Positions 11,295 through 24,900 of a stretch of 64,000 bases of DNA are shown one piece after another. The first letter of the stretch is position 1; each line of letters begins with the position of its first letter. The position numbers and the translations under genes are program-made. The stretch is from Cristatella mucedo (Eukaryota; Bryozoa; Phylactolaemata; Cristatellidae). The stretch lies in contig WPIO01000049.1 in the NCBI GenBank assembly GCA_009760855.2, forward strand, positions 2,435,001 to 2,499,000. The letters run 5' to 3'. The notes beneath the pieces are model-generated. The model made no database searches and was not told where the DNA came from. It was given only the letters and a program-made list of their open reading frames with translations.

Positions 11295-14200
11295 CTGCGA
11301 GGCGGTAAGAGCGTGCGCAACCGACGTGAGAACCCGTGTCGCTAGACGACCGAAGCCGGACTCGGTCGACAGCGAGCAGCCCATCGGAGGGCTCTGCTCT
11401 CGAGCTGAGCGCTCCTGACATGCTTTGCTAAACTTTTTTTTTTCTACAAAGAATGGAATTTAGTTCGAAGCGACCGAGTGTGACTCTAGACGCGAGGGAT
11501 TATCTGTTACTGGAATCAATCAACTTCAAATTCAAGTCGTAGAAGCGATTCGATACCGACAGTTGCACGCGCAGCAGATTCGTTTCAAATCGGAGAAGGC
11601 AAGCCGAGTTTTTTGCTTACAGCAGACCTTCTGAGATCAAAACTGCCACATCGGCCGGACACGTTGCTTGCGACTCAGCAAAATTCTGCTGAGACTGCTG
11701 CTGCAGAAAGGCTCACCTCAGCAGGATGTGTTCGGTTTCGTGGTTCGTGGTACCAGCAGACAAGCCTTCCGGGTGCTTGCCGTCAGGAAGTCGGCTCGTG
11801 AAGTGCACGAGCTCCGTATCGCCATCCAGAGCCTTCCGGCAGCATCGAACTTCCTCGAAGTCGTCCCACAGGTGGCGCTCTTGCACAAGGCGTGTGAGGA
11901 CCTCGACAGGCGGTGCCTCCACCTCGATGCTAGCCTTCCACAGGGGTAAGCGGCTGCGGCCATCACCCCGGTGCTGCTGCATCGGCTTGTGACTCACTGC
12001 TACAGCTAGCAATCCCTTGCCAACGTGCGCTGGTAGACAGTCGGCCGTCCACCCCTTGGACTTCCTGCCAAGCTCCTGCAGAAACGAACAACTGTGCGCA
12101 TATATTCGTCGTGCATGCACGGGCCCTTATCTCCACAAAGCCACACAGACTAAGCACGCATTGTGCCAGAGAGTTTTCTATGGCGCACTCAATACGTAGC
12201 AGCATTGTAAGAATTGTCGATCAGGCAGAGTCAGAGAGCTTCTGTTGCCAGGGGTATTCAAGAAAAAAAAATGGAACAGCTAATCCATTATCCATAAAAG
12301 ACCTGCGGGCACGATGAGGCTTACACTGGTGCAGCAGTTCAGCTTGGTAAGGAGGAGCTAGGCCGCAGTGAGCCTTGTGGGTCAGCATAAGAGCTTTACT
12401 CTGCATCCACCGACAAATATCGGAAGCCATCACAGATCCTTCAGGAAAGAAGACACGTGGTCAAATCTCTGGAATTTTTCAACTAGCCTTGCAGCCATAT
12501 TCGTCACCAGCAGCAGAGGTTTTAAGGTTCTTTTTTGGCAGCCTATCGAGTAATCTGCCTAGACAGAATCCAGGCGCTTGAAAGATGTAGAGCGGCGGTT
12601 CTCAACCTGAGGATCGCGACCCCTTTGAGGGTCGAACGACCCTTTCACACGAGTCGCCAAGACCATCGGAAAACTGGCATCTCCACATTTTGCACACAGA
12701 AAATTTTATGGACGGGGGTCGCCACAACATGAGGAACTATATTAAAGGGTCACGGCATTAAGACGGTTGAGAACCATTGATCTAGCGACATCCACTAGGG
12801 CAGGTAGTGCAAATCTTCGACTAGGATCGAACATTATGTCTAGCTAAAGAAGTCATAATCTACATGAAGCTTTTTAACGCAAAGCAGTCGCTCAAGAAGA
12901 CACTTATATTACGACCGCACGATGACGGTCGCACTACTGCCACTACAGCCACTTTGAAGAGCCGGGTCTCTTTTAGTCTAGCCACACGTTAAGGGTGTCC
13001 TATGAACAGAAGTTCGGTTTTATCGTTTGACCCATGTCCAGGATCAAATGTCAGCAAGGCAGGCATTCGATTTATCGGCCTCCACAGCTGATGCCGAGGG
13101 CTCAAAAACCAAGTACAGCATTCCGTCGTCAGAATAGAAGTGGTAGCCAATGCCACGTTTGCCTTCCTCAAGAAATGCTCTCAAGGAACAAAGATTGCCT
13201 GACGAAACAGGACATCGTCGTACGTTGGGTGCTTCCCTTAAACGTTTTGGCCAGATTCGACGGCGCCAAGCCGAAATGAATTAGTAATGAGAGTGACAGG
13301 CCCACTGTTTGTGCTACCGGCAACAGCAGCTGGCAGACAGCAAGCGGTACAGATGCATCAGTACCTTGAGCACGCAGCGAATGCATTCGTCAACGTGAAG
13401 GCGGTGAGAGCCGCCTTTGATGTCTTTAAGAAGCTCTGTCAGCGGGCTCGGCAGCATCTCGTCACGGCACGTGAAAGTGCATGCAGCAAACTCCTCCGGA
13501 ATCTAGGAGATGATGATGGAGATGACAAAGAGTACACACGGACGACTTCAGCAGTCACACACAAATGTGTCCACAGAAAGTTACGACCATGCACCGATGA
13601 GAAAACTACGACCATGCAGTGATGATTGGTCTGCCTGAGAGGTGAAGAGGTGGAAGGTCTGGGCTCGCTACAATTCTATCCGTTTCAGACGTTCACTGGA
13701 ATAGCATCCGGTGCCGTCGCATAAACTAGTGAAATGTCCTTTACACAGAAGATTAGTACATACCTACCATGCACACATATCCCCCTAGGCACTGGTGCTG
13801 TGCCGGCGATAATGCATCTCGGCTTCCCTAGCTAACTGCTTGCAAGTCTTGCGAATTAAAAAGTCTTTCGGATTGTAACATTGATCGAACGCTTACAGTG
13901 AGTGCAAAGCTCCGAGGCTGCACTCGTATTTCCTAAATATCGCAACTTCCTGTTACATCGATTCTCAGCGACCTGCACTGGCCATCCACCAAGCAGAGCA
14001 TTGACTTCGACGATCTGTCACTCAGTTTTAGATTCCGGCACTGCAGCTCTTACTCTCGCTATCTCTCTTAGCTATCCGAATTAACCACTTCTCGATCTTC
14101 CTATCGTGCTCGCCCCGTCTGTGGCTCTGATTGTTTAGTCGCAAGGAGACAGTGGCGTCAATTAGCATCCTGCTAAAGCCCGGAGCTTGTTGCTGACTTG

Positions 14201-15955
14201 TATCTAGACGTATCTGCACTTGACATACCCTGACTTGACAAAGCCTGACGTGGCAGAATTTATTTTACAGCAATGCCGCTAAAACCACCTGTTCCACACA
14301 GCATTTTTGCTCCACCTGCGTGCATGATTCTGTACGTGTTCACACGAGCTGAATCTTGAATGCTATACAACTCAACTAATCAATTGGCATGTTTGATCTT
14401 CAGCGTAGGCAAAAGCCTGCGAAGGAAGAGAAAAGTTTTCTTATTAGTCGTTACGCAAACGTTTCATTGGCATTCTTACCGTTGCTACCAAGAATAGCAA
14501 TCATCGTGAAATGTTAAGTGCCAATAATTGCACTCACCGGCTCCCTAAAGAGGTAGCGCTGGGGAAACGGCCGCTTCATTTCTACTAGCAGTTGCTGACT
14601 GTGTGATACGATTTATCCGGTCACGAGGATTTTTTTTTAATTTGGTACGAATCAACCCGGATGATGGCATCATTGCATTGGGATGACAAGCTTCGCAAAT
14701 GCGATGACCGCAACACTCTCTGAACACGACCAGCAAACCGCCGACGAGGAGCTCTCGTGAGGACGACACGCCTCCGGACGTGGGGACACCACCTTCGGAC
14801 GTGGGGACACGCCTCCGGATGGCTCTACCTGAAACAGCCGGTCGCCTTGGTCCAGCATCTGCTTGAGACACTCGTGGGCGTGCTTCTGATCGAGCAGGTC
14901 GCTGATGTGGTCCGCCGACGGGCCCGAGTTCTTCCTCGGCACCTTGGGACTTCTGCCCGGTGCCGGCTGGCCTCCGGAGCCGCTCAGCGAGCCGAGGCTG
15001 AAGAGACTCGGCGCGAAGCACACAGCCAGGTTACTGGCTGTCATCTGATTGGTCGACGCCTGCCCGGCTACGAAGGCCATGAAGTCGAGCAGGGCTCGCA
15101 GAGCCTGGCGATTCTCGCACGGCAGCAGCATCATCGCCGCACGCATGGCCTCCGCTCGCTCGGTCTGGGGCACGTCTGCAGAGAGAGAAAGAGAGAAGGT
15201 CGCTAAAAAGCCACTACACCGACGCAAAATGACCATCCCTCTACCGGCAGCTACAGCGACCGAGCGGCGACCACACCCGGCGGCGGCAGCTGCTGCTGCT
15301 ATTGCCGCCGCTCACACTGATGAATGGCAAGGAAGAGCTCGGAGAGCCTGTCGGTGAGCAGACACTCGGGCAGCTCTCTGAAGAACTGCTTCAGCAGATC
15401 CGCCAGGTCGTAGGCCTGCGTGCCGCCGTCTGCGAGCGACACGTCTGTCGACGAGAAAAAGCACTCGTGCAGGAGCGGAGCTCAGGAGCTGTGTCGGCCT
15501 GTGCAGCCGCTAGCGCCCGTTGCGGCCGCCGCTGCGAGGAGGGCGCGCACGGCACGGCACGGCACGCTCCGCTGAAAGCAGAACTCGCGCCGCCTCTTGC
15601 GCGCTGCGGTGCCCGCGGCCTGCCCAGGCCTGCCCGCGGCTCACCCCTGCCGGCGTCGATGTCGTTGCGCAGCTTCTGTATCCTCGACTTGACGCCGGGC
15701 CGACGGAAAATCCCGACCGTCTCGTGCGCCACGTGGCGGAGCGAGGCCATCACGCGCCGAATGCCAGCGGGCAGCGGATGGCCCTCGGTCTGCTGGATTG
15801 CAGACAGCGGCGTGCAGAAGACGAGGCGCGCGCCGCCTTCGCCATCGTGCTGCTCGGGCCGTGAGATGCTCTTCTGCCCTGATCTGCGAGGATCCGAACG
15901 ACGAGAGGACATCAAAGGGGCACCGAGCTCGGAGCCGACTGCTGCTGCTCCGGCT

Positions 15956-15988
<33 letters not shown>

Positions 15989-18900
15989 GGCAGGCATTCC
16001 AATAGTGCAGCAGAGCAGGCACACGACCGTGCTTACATTCGCATCACCTTAAGCCTCGAGCGCTGCACTTTGCAGTCGTAAACACAGCAAGACTACTCGC
16101 TCCCGATTTAGCTACACTTTTTCTTCTCGGGAGCCGCTTGCCGATCGGCCACGCAGCATCGGTAGGCGCGCTGCTGCTGCTGCTGCTGCTGCTGCGCCAG
16201 TTCTCGTAGCGACCTGCGCTGGTTCCCCGTCACGTAGCGAATCGACAGCCGACGTTCTGTCGCTTGCAATCAGGTCCCTTCATTCTCATGCTCTAGCCTG
16301 TTTATCCATCAGAACTACTCGTCCCCCTCGAGGCTAGGCACTGTGCTGCCTGCTTTTCAGATTCAAATCACTCAGCTGTGCCTCGAAACCAGCCTCAAAT
16401 CCTTTGGAGACTGAAACCTCAGGCCGCTTGCTCCCAAAGCTCGGGAGCTCACTCTCAACTGACGTCACGACTGCCCCGGACTTGACGACATTTAAAAGAA
16501 GAAGCTAAACGCTTGCATTGTCCTCACAGCAACTGCTGAGTCACTGAGAGATGCCCATAGTGGACTTACGAATGCTTACAAATGCTGACACCGTGCAGGC
16601 TGTTACTAATCAATTGACATGCTTCCTTTCAAAATGTGGCTAGTGCCTAGAAATAAATATAGTTCTCTGGTAGAGCTATGGGAATATAATAATAATAATT
16701 ATAATTATAATAATAATAAATATTCTTACAGCTACTAGAGACATGCTGCTTGCATCCCGTTACTGCCGAGAAAGCAAAGTCAATGCTGGTGGGGGTGTGG
16801 AAGATCAGTGGGTGAAGGAGAGTGGGAGACAGAACAACAGTCATCAACAGACAGATCAAAAGACAGGGGAGAGAGAGATCAGGAGCGAGAGAAGAGAGCA
16901 GGAGAGAAAGTGCAGGGGACGTAAGCGGAGAAAGAGTGTGCGTGAGGAGCAGAGCACTGGGGAGGAAGGGTGTGAATAAAGTGCCACAATGCAGAGATGC
17001 AAATGGATACGGCATGCATGGACATGCCCGAAGTTGTGATGAGTTAACCTACCGAAGCAGGGTTCGGGACAGAATGCTGTTAGCCACATCGCGAGGGCAA
17101 TGCTCTTCCAGCTGTGCCGTGACCTTGAGCAGGCACAGCTTTCGCAGACAGGACAGCTGGCCGGCAGTCAGGTGGTGCACATCCCTGCTGGCATGGCGGC
17201 ATTCAGCAGATGACCTGAACCCTCGCTGCAGTAGGCTTTTCTTGGACTGCTTTCTGCTTGGTCTGCGAAACACACAGCGAGAGTGGCGGAAGCAAGCAGT
17301 GCCGGCGGGCGCGCACGTACGCCAACTCCGGCCGGGCGCCAGTGTCACATCGCCATGGCTGTGCAAGGTCGGGGGGCGGGCCCTGGGTGTGCGTATGTGT
17401 GTCAGGCCTCAGCTTGCCACACTGTTGCACCGGTGACCGAATCCGAGCCAAAAAGCAGCAGCAGCAGCGGCGGCGGCGGCGCACAGACAGAGCCGTCGGT
17501 GGGCATCGCTCTGCATCGAGGATTTCATCCGTGCTACGTCTGCAGGCTACCGAATGTGTACGGAAAGTCGCTCAAGCTTTGAGTGCGCTATAGAAAACTC
17601 GAATTCGCACCACCCACTTAGTCTTTGTGGAGTTACAGAGAGAGAGATATACATTACACAGCATGCACATTTTTAGCTGTGTATGCAGGGGGTGAAGGTG
17701 AGCTGCTGCTGCTGCTGCTGCAGTCTTGATTGCAAAATTGCCACTGCACAGCAACTCGAGGCACGTAGCCTGGCTCGCGCCGGGCTCTACGCACCTACGC
17801 AGGCCCGAACCTTCGATTTTATGTGCACGTGCATTTCGTGCAAGCAAGCAAGCTCGTGAGAGGGCATACGCAAGTGAGTGTGTGTGCATGTGCATGCATA
17901 CCCGTAAGTGTGTGAATGTAAATGTAAATACGTATGCATGCATGCATGCATGTATGCATGCATGCGCGTGTGTGTGTGTGCGTGTTTGTGTGCATGCTTG
18001 TGTGTAAGTGTATGCAAAGCAAACGAGATTCGCTAGCCACTTTTGAAGTGTGCACTCGTCATTAGCAGTAGGCAGCCGGGCTCGGCTCGCTTCATTGTGT
18101 CCGGCCTGGAATGATGCCACGTAAACAACTCGACACCCCTAATGCCTCACTATGTTGGCAACGGTGACACCACGGCACTGCAGCATGCAGCAGTGCTCCG
18201 TCAGCCGGCCGCGCGGCTGATCGAGCAAAGCTGCTGCCGGCCCATTGCCCGTGGTGACGGCAAAAGCAAGCCGAGGCAAGCAGACGCAGTGGGGAGCGCA
18301 CGGTGCAGGGCAGGGAAAGCGATCGCCATTGTTACATGGCTGCCTGATGGCCTCGGAGGCAGTGCAAGTGCGCTGGGGGGGGATCAAGCTAGGCCTTCGG
18401 GGGGGGGGGGGGGAGTCTGCGGACGTCAGCATCTGCTTCCTCCTTACTTCGTGCTAACTGGCTCGCGAGTCAGCGACAGTCCGACGCCCGAGTCGCGCCG
18501 GTCTTCCTGTGAGGCAGAGTGCGGCGCCGGCGGTCGCAGCAAGCCGTTGCTGGCGGCCGCTGTCGCGCCGTCCTCACACGGACGCACTTTGGCATCGACA
18601 GCCTCGTCAGCCGCAGCTGCTTCGGACGAGCATTGATCGCGGCCCAGTGCAGCCGACAGCAGCAGCAGTCCACCCGCATCGACTTCGCCTGAGTGGGACG
18701 ACAGGAAACGACAGAACGTAATTCACGTGGCTGCAATGAGTGCCCCCCTCACCCCTGTCTACGGCCGCTGGTCGCCACCGACCGAGGTGCACAGCAGCAG
18801 CACTTTGCAATGTCTGCCATCGTGGGTGTGCCGCAGCGGGCGCGTGGGCAGCTGAATCGCGCGCGCATTTGTGTAGTCGCTCACCGTCGTCGCGGTCATG

Positions 18901-21900
18901 CGCTGCACATGCAAGCGCCTTCAAGAGGGCTAGATACATTGATCGACCAGCCTGCGCTTGCGTGGCAAGGTGGTTTGCTTGAAAATGCTAATCCCAAAGG
19001 GGCAGAGCTCGCAGCTTCTCGAGCCACGGCTCCGAGCTCTGAGCGCCGCAGAGCAGACCAAGCACAGGCAGGCCACCGCATGCAGCACACTGGGGGCGAG
19101 CCAATAGTCGACGATCACGTGCAGCGTGCTAACCGTTCGGCGAGCCTGCTGCCTGCAGTGCGCACTCCTCGTACCGCGTTGGTCTTTCGAGGCCGCAGGA
19201 GCTGCAGTTGAGGGTGCAGAGTCTGTGGAGTCGTCGTAGTCGTCTTTGATGGTAACCGGCACGTTGTCATACCAGCTCAGGCGGCGCGACCGCTTCTCTG
19301 GCGCCGAGTTTGCGCCGCCGCTGACGCAGCTGCTGCTGTTACTCGTTGCCATGGCATCGGGGCCGGCATTGCCGCTCGTACCGCCGCCGCTGCCGACCCC
19401 GAGGCAAGGCCTCCCAATGGTCGCGGGCGGCACAGCAGCCGTCGCTCGGCTGCCACCGGCATTGGTCGGCAGCTTTCCGGCGCATCCAGGGCAAATTCGC
19501 CGAACGATCCTCGGCTCCAGCGTCACAGGGAACGTGCCGGGCACGTGACTGGCCGGCAGCACGTACACGGTCTCGGCGACGCAGCTAGAGCCGGATGCGT
19601 CGCGGCGGCAGCTGCCTCCGGCGCGGCCCGTGACAGCCCTCGTGGCGACAGCGTCGGCGAGGTCGAGGCAGCCAAGCCGGCGCAGGCGCTCTTCCGTCTC
19701 GGCCGAGCGTATCAGCACTGGCTCTCCAATGACCACGCGCGCCGCCTGAGAGACGGAAGCGGCCGCCGCTGCGGCCGATCCAGCGATGGCGACATCGTCA
19801 TCGTCATCGATGCCGTTCCGCTGCCGCCGCCGCTGCCGCTTAGCCCAGCCGCCACGCTTTGGGTGGCAACGACTGCCGCCGGGCAGGATTGGTGAGCCGC
19901 CGCCGCTGCTGCTGCTGCTTGCAGCCGACGACGGTTCGGACGACGATGCGGCCGACTCGGACGACGAGACTGGCGACACGTCGTCGCTGTCACGGCTCTG
20001 CGACAGGGCTGACGAGCCGCCTGCCCAGGGTGCGGCGCTCGAGGCTGTTGCAGTCGCCTGCGCCGAGGCGCGACGCGCACGCATCCTGGAGGGCCGCGGG
20101 CTGCAGTCGCCCGCGCCGCTCCCGAGAGCGCTGTCACAGCTGCTGGTGCCACTGCCGGAAGTCGCCGACGAGGCAACGCCGGAGGAAGTCGCCTCCGGCC
20201 CGCCGACGGGAGGCGACGGCTGCTGCGAGCCTGGCTGCTCTGCAGCGGTGACTGCAGCAGCGACGTGCGACCACTTCTTGCTCTTCCTGTCCACGTGCCA
20301 CTTGAAAGACAGCGCACCCTGGTCATTCTGTCCGGCAGAAGTGCAGTCAAGCTGCAAGAGACAGCAGGCGCCGGTCCAGAGTGAGGGCGGCAGCTGGAAC
20401 AGGGTCACGGCAGCTGCCGCTGCGGCCGGCGGCGGCGTCGTTGCGGCTTCAGCGCAACAGGCACGCACCGCCGGCGGTCTGCCCTCTGGCAGCGGCACGC
20501 AGCCGATCGCCGAGCGGGAGAAGCCGCCTGGGTGCATGCAGACGACGGAGGCGGCGGCGGCTCCACGGCAGCGACCCTAGCCATCTGACTCGGCAGGCCA
20601 CGGTGCCCGAACTGGGCTACGTAACGCAGCGCAGCGCGCACAAAGCATAAATTGGCAACTGTGGCGGCTTCGCCCACGAATAAAGAGAAAGTCAGCTGCC
20701 GCTAGTCACTGCCGACGTGAGGCCTTTGTGGAGGCCGCCATTGTTGCCAGAACAACCGATTAGCAGCACACAGGCAGCGCATTAATACTGCCGAGGGGTC
20801 GTTGAAGTCGGCAGCCGAGAAGTTCAACCTGAGGCAACTGAACCCCTTCGAACGACCTTGGACCGCCACCTCTAGGGCCGCCTCTTCCCGCGAGCCTGCT
20901 TGCAGTTCCACCAGTGCTGCTTCAGACAGCTGGCAACGATGCTGCTGCTGCGCCCATGCACGCAAGTGGTCATCACGTACCAGGATTCTCTTGACCCAGA
21001 GCATATTTCACGAACCGATCGTGCCAGGCCGCCGCGCTGCAGCGGTCGGTCATGCGCACGCCCTCCGACGGCGGCGGCTGCCTGACGTGGCCCAGCCACG
21101 GCAACAGACGCCAGCGCACTGGCGACGGGCCTGCGCTCTCGCGCAGAGGCGGCGCAGGCAGGCGCTCCCGCTTTGCTCTGCTGCCGCTGGTATGCTCAAA
21201 CAAGGGCTCAGAGCGAAATCAGCCACCGGGCCACAATGGACCTGTTTGCCGTGAGCAAACGGTGCAACCGTTGCGCTTTCTGCGCCCTCTCTGGCCGACA
21301 GCTGCCTTCGACGACGCAGGCAGCCCCGAGGCAGCCGCCTGGCCCACCTTCTCAGAGGGATCGCCATCGGCCGACTGGAGCTGGCATGCTGCCACGGACC
21401 GCATTGCTACGGACCAATCGGTTAGCACCACTCGTTAGCAGCAGCTGCTGCTGGCGAATTGCAGGCCCCGAGGCTGAAACAGCTCTGTCCGATCATTGAG
21501 CTGAATGAGCTCGCCCCACAGCACAGACTTGTGTAACAATAGACTATAATAATGAAATTTGCATTGCGGCAAGAGAAAACAGCATCTTTTAGCAGACATT
21601 TGACACTAGCGCTTGATTGGCAGCACGTGTCAATAGGTCACGTGATAGCGTTTCGAGTCTCAGCTCGCAAAACTATATGCACATACTTTGATGAAGGACA
21701 GTTGACTCCGGCGGGAAAAATGCTGTGAGAAACAGGCGGATCCATAGATCCATTGTTTGGAATGTCATCAAGTCAGGAGATGTCCCAGCTGAGATGTGCC
21801 TCGCCACCGAGCTCCAGGCTTAGGCAAGCTAAATACAGCTGAAGGCACGGGTTTCCGCACCATTGAAAGTTGGTCAGAAGAGCGGCTAAACGACTTGAGT

Positions 21901-24900
21901 CAAAATGGTGGGTGGTAAGGTGAGAAGCCAGAGTGGGGGAAGTCTTCTTTAGCGCGAGATCAGACGGAGCAATAGAGTGAAGGACACTAAAGATTAGTGA
22001 CACTACAGACAGAACGTTGAAATCAACGAGCACCAAAGTAGCCACTTAAGCTTTGAGAGAGCTAATTTAATTTTATTATTATTTCTTAATAATTTAATTT
22101 TTTAAATAATTTGCTATGGAAAACGCTCATGCGTAACACCCACTCATTCGTGGTGGCTTTTGTGAAGTTACAGATGGGGATGCGTTACAATGCATTTTTG
22201 GACCAGTGAGAAGTGGCAATACCAGAGAGTCGGTGGGGCACTAATGGCAGGATAATGCCTATCTGCAGAGTTTCCGCACCACAATGACTGGAACCATCTT
22301 ACGACACAGGCAGGAAGACCTGAATAGACCTGACGACCTTGACTTGTGAGCTCTCGAGAAAGCTGAACCGACGAGGTCAGCGACCTCGTCGGTTCTGACT
22401 TCAGTCTGGAAAGTTGTCTGAGTACAGAGTGTGTCGACAAAAAAAGGCACACTAAGTGATCTTGAGCAGCAGTGGCGGCAGCAGCTTGTGCTGCTCAAAC
22501 ACTATTGCTACATGTGCCAAATGTCACGTCGGAATGCACCGTCAAAGCAGCATTCACTCCGACGGCTTTTAAGGCCTAGCTTGCCATACCGTGGAGCCGT
22601 GACAGGAGCCAGGAACATCCGGAAGTGAGCAGTGCAAGTGGTGTTAGCAGCCTTTGGCCGAGGGGGGGCCTGAATAAAGCTAGGCTCAGCATTTCCGGCT
22701 AGGCATCAAGTCTGTCCCGAAAATCGCCCTGCCATAAGCAGGCTGGACGTGACATGACACGCTCACTTACCCTGCTTATGCTTTCTGCAGCCCTGCTTTG
22801 GCCCCGAGTGAGGTGCTTGCCTTTAAAGACAGTGGTCGTGGGGTCGAGCCGTGCAGCATGTGTAAATTGCCTGGATAGATTCACTGCCCTCAGGGCGCCA
22901 TAAAAAATAATTCTACTGGTATTTTTCCTCTCACAATAAGCCTCAGCAGCAGCAGAAGCTTGGGCTACAGTTCACAGGTACTGAGGCAGCTACCCCGTGT
23001 GACCACTTTCTGGCACCATGGTCCTATGCTAGGTACCACCAGTTCAGTGATCTTCATCTGACTTGAGAGTCCAATCGTACAGCCAGACGTTGGCGTGCGT
23101 TCGTGCCGGTGAATAGCCCGGGCAGCCCAGGGGTAAGGCACACACACTTGATTGACGACCCTGGCTGGGGGGGGGGGTTTCTGGGTGGGGTCAGGGGTTC
23201 AGGGGTGGGGGAGGGACAGGGTTCAAGTGCTGCAGTAAGTAGGCAGCTGGGCAATGGGTGCCACGGCTTTTTTGCTACAATACAAAGAACAAGTATTGTA
23301 ATATTCAGTCTTCTGCATAGCGCCACGAGAGAACCGAATCTCGGTGCAGTCGCTTTACAGCCCGCCCAAGAGAATCGATAGACAAGAGCAAGCAGAGTGA
23401 GTAGGTCAAGGTCTTTGCACGTGGACAAGCATGCAAAGGCGCACAAGAAGACACTCGGGGTTACTGGTGAGTAGGTAGGCCCAGGTTGGTTAGCATGTAC
23501 TGGTTCATGCACATGTGAGCAGGCTGAGAGCACCAAGGAGAGCAGACAAGAGGATGCCTAAAAAGGGAAAGACAGACGGAACCGATGTATCTCTTTGGCT
23601 CAGATGACAAATGCTGGAAAGCAGCGCAGCGGGTGCCGGAAGCCGGAATAATGCTCCCGACTTTCCGAGCTTCGAAAGATTTCAATTTTCAGTGCAAGGA
23701 ATGGCTGGCGAGACGACTGGAAGCCGAGGAGGCGAACAGTCGAACAGGTGACCGGAAGAGAGAGCCGAGCTCGGACGGTTCGAGCCAGTAAAGCCGTGAC
23801 AGAAGAGTTTCGGTGTTGCCGCTTGACGGCCGTAGACGACAGAGCAGCCAGCCACCGTGGTTTGGGGCCAGACCCAGTCGATTAAGGGCACACGAGGCCC
23901 GGAGTCCTGGCCAAAGTGAATTGCCGTAATCTAGACACGATGTCACGACTGCATGGACCAGTTTGGCTGTCACACCTTTGATTGACTATGGAAGCCCTAA
24001 TTTTGGCAATCTTCCTCAGCTGAAAGTAGGCAGTAGCAGCAGTGTAGAAAGGGCTTGGCATGGAGGCAAGGTGCTCATCTGATTACGAGTTTTTTTGGAG
24101 TGGTATGCTGAGATTAGGGGCAGCCGGCAGTCACGTTAGGGGTGCTGGATAGACCAACCAATATTTTCGGCGAGGTCTTCTAGCATGAGGGCGGTGATGC
24201 AAGGCTTGCCCTAACCATTAGGTTGATGTTTATCTCGATTAACATCAGGAAGCCAGTGGCCATCCCCGAGCAAAAGTCATCAATCCAAGGCTGCAAGTGA
24301 GGTATGCAAGGGCCGGATGCACAGCAAGGCTAAACAAGTACTAATTGATTCAACCTCTTTTGTATAGCGACAGAAGAGCCTATACACTATCGCCATCACT
24401 TGCAGCGCGGCAACAATAGTCCCGAATACATGTTAAAGCCTATGTTTAACATTTGCTGCTTTCTTATTGCCAGTCCTAAACCAAAAGGCATCCGGATGGG
24501 CTTGCACCTCTCACTTAGTCAGAGGTGCAAAATCGTCATCAAAGACGTTGGCTAGCAACGGATCGTAGCTTTGAATCAAACACAGAAAATCGGTGGGAGG
24601 ATCGAGAGGATCAAGGAAGGCTGCGAGGATGCAAGTTTGCTGAAGACAGCGCATCAACGTCAAGAGAGTCTAGATTTCTTGACTCCGTTTAGTTTTGGAT
24701 GTGGAAACATGAACACATTCCAGGGAGAATGAAATGTGCGCTTCATCCAGTTTCAAAACATTCTGGCGTAGCAAATTTACTTCGGCAACGAGCAAGTTTT
24801 CTATGACACACCAGGTAAGAGGCCAGGTAGAATTCTAATTAAGTTATGCACAGCATGTGCAAATATTTATTGAAAGCCCAAAAGCAATCACACGCTGCTG

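Noticed and set aside
15302..16081. 259-residue plus-strand frame
   Set aside because: Antisense of the RhoGAP exons; the minus strand carries the conserved residues.
18398..18413. Long G homopolymer as a possible regulatory G-quadruplex
   Set aside because: Similar G or C runs occur throughout the window in unrelated places, so there is no sign of function and length errors are likely.
19545..20580. Several plus-strand frames over 100 codons
   Set aside because: GC-rich shadows of the large START-GAP linker exon.
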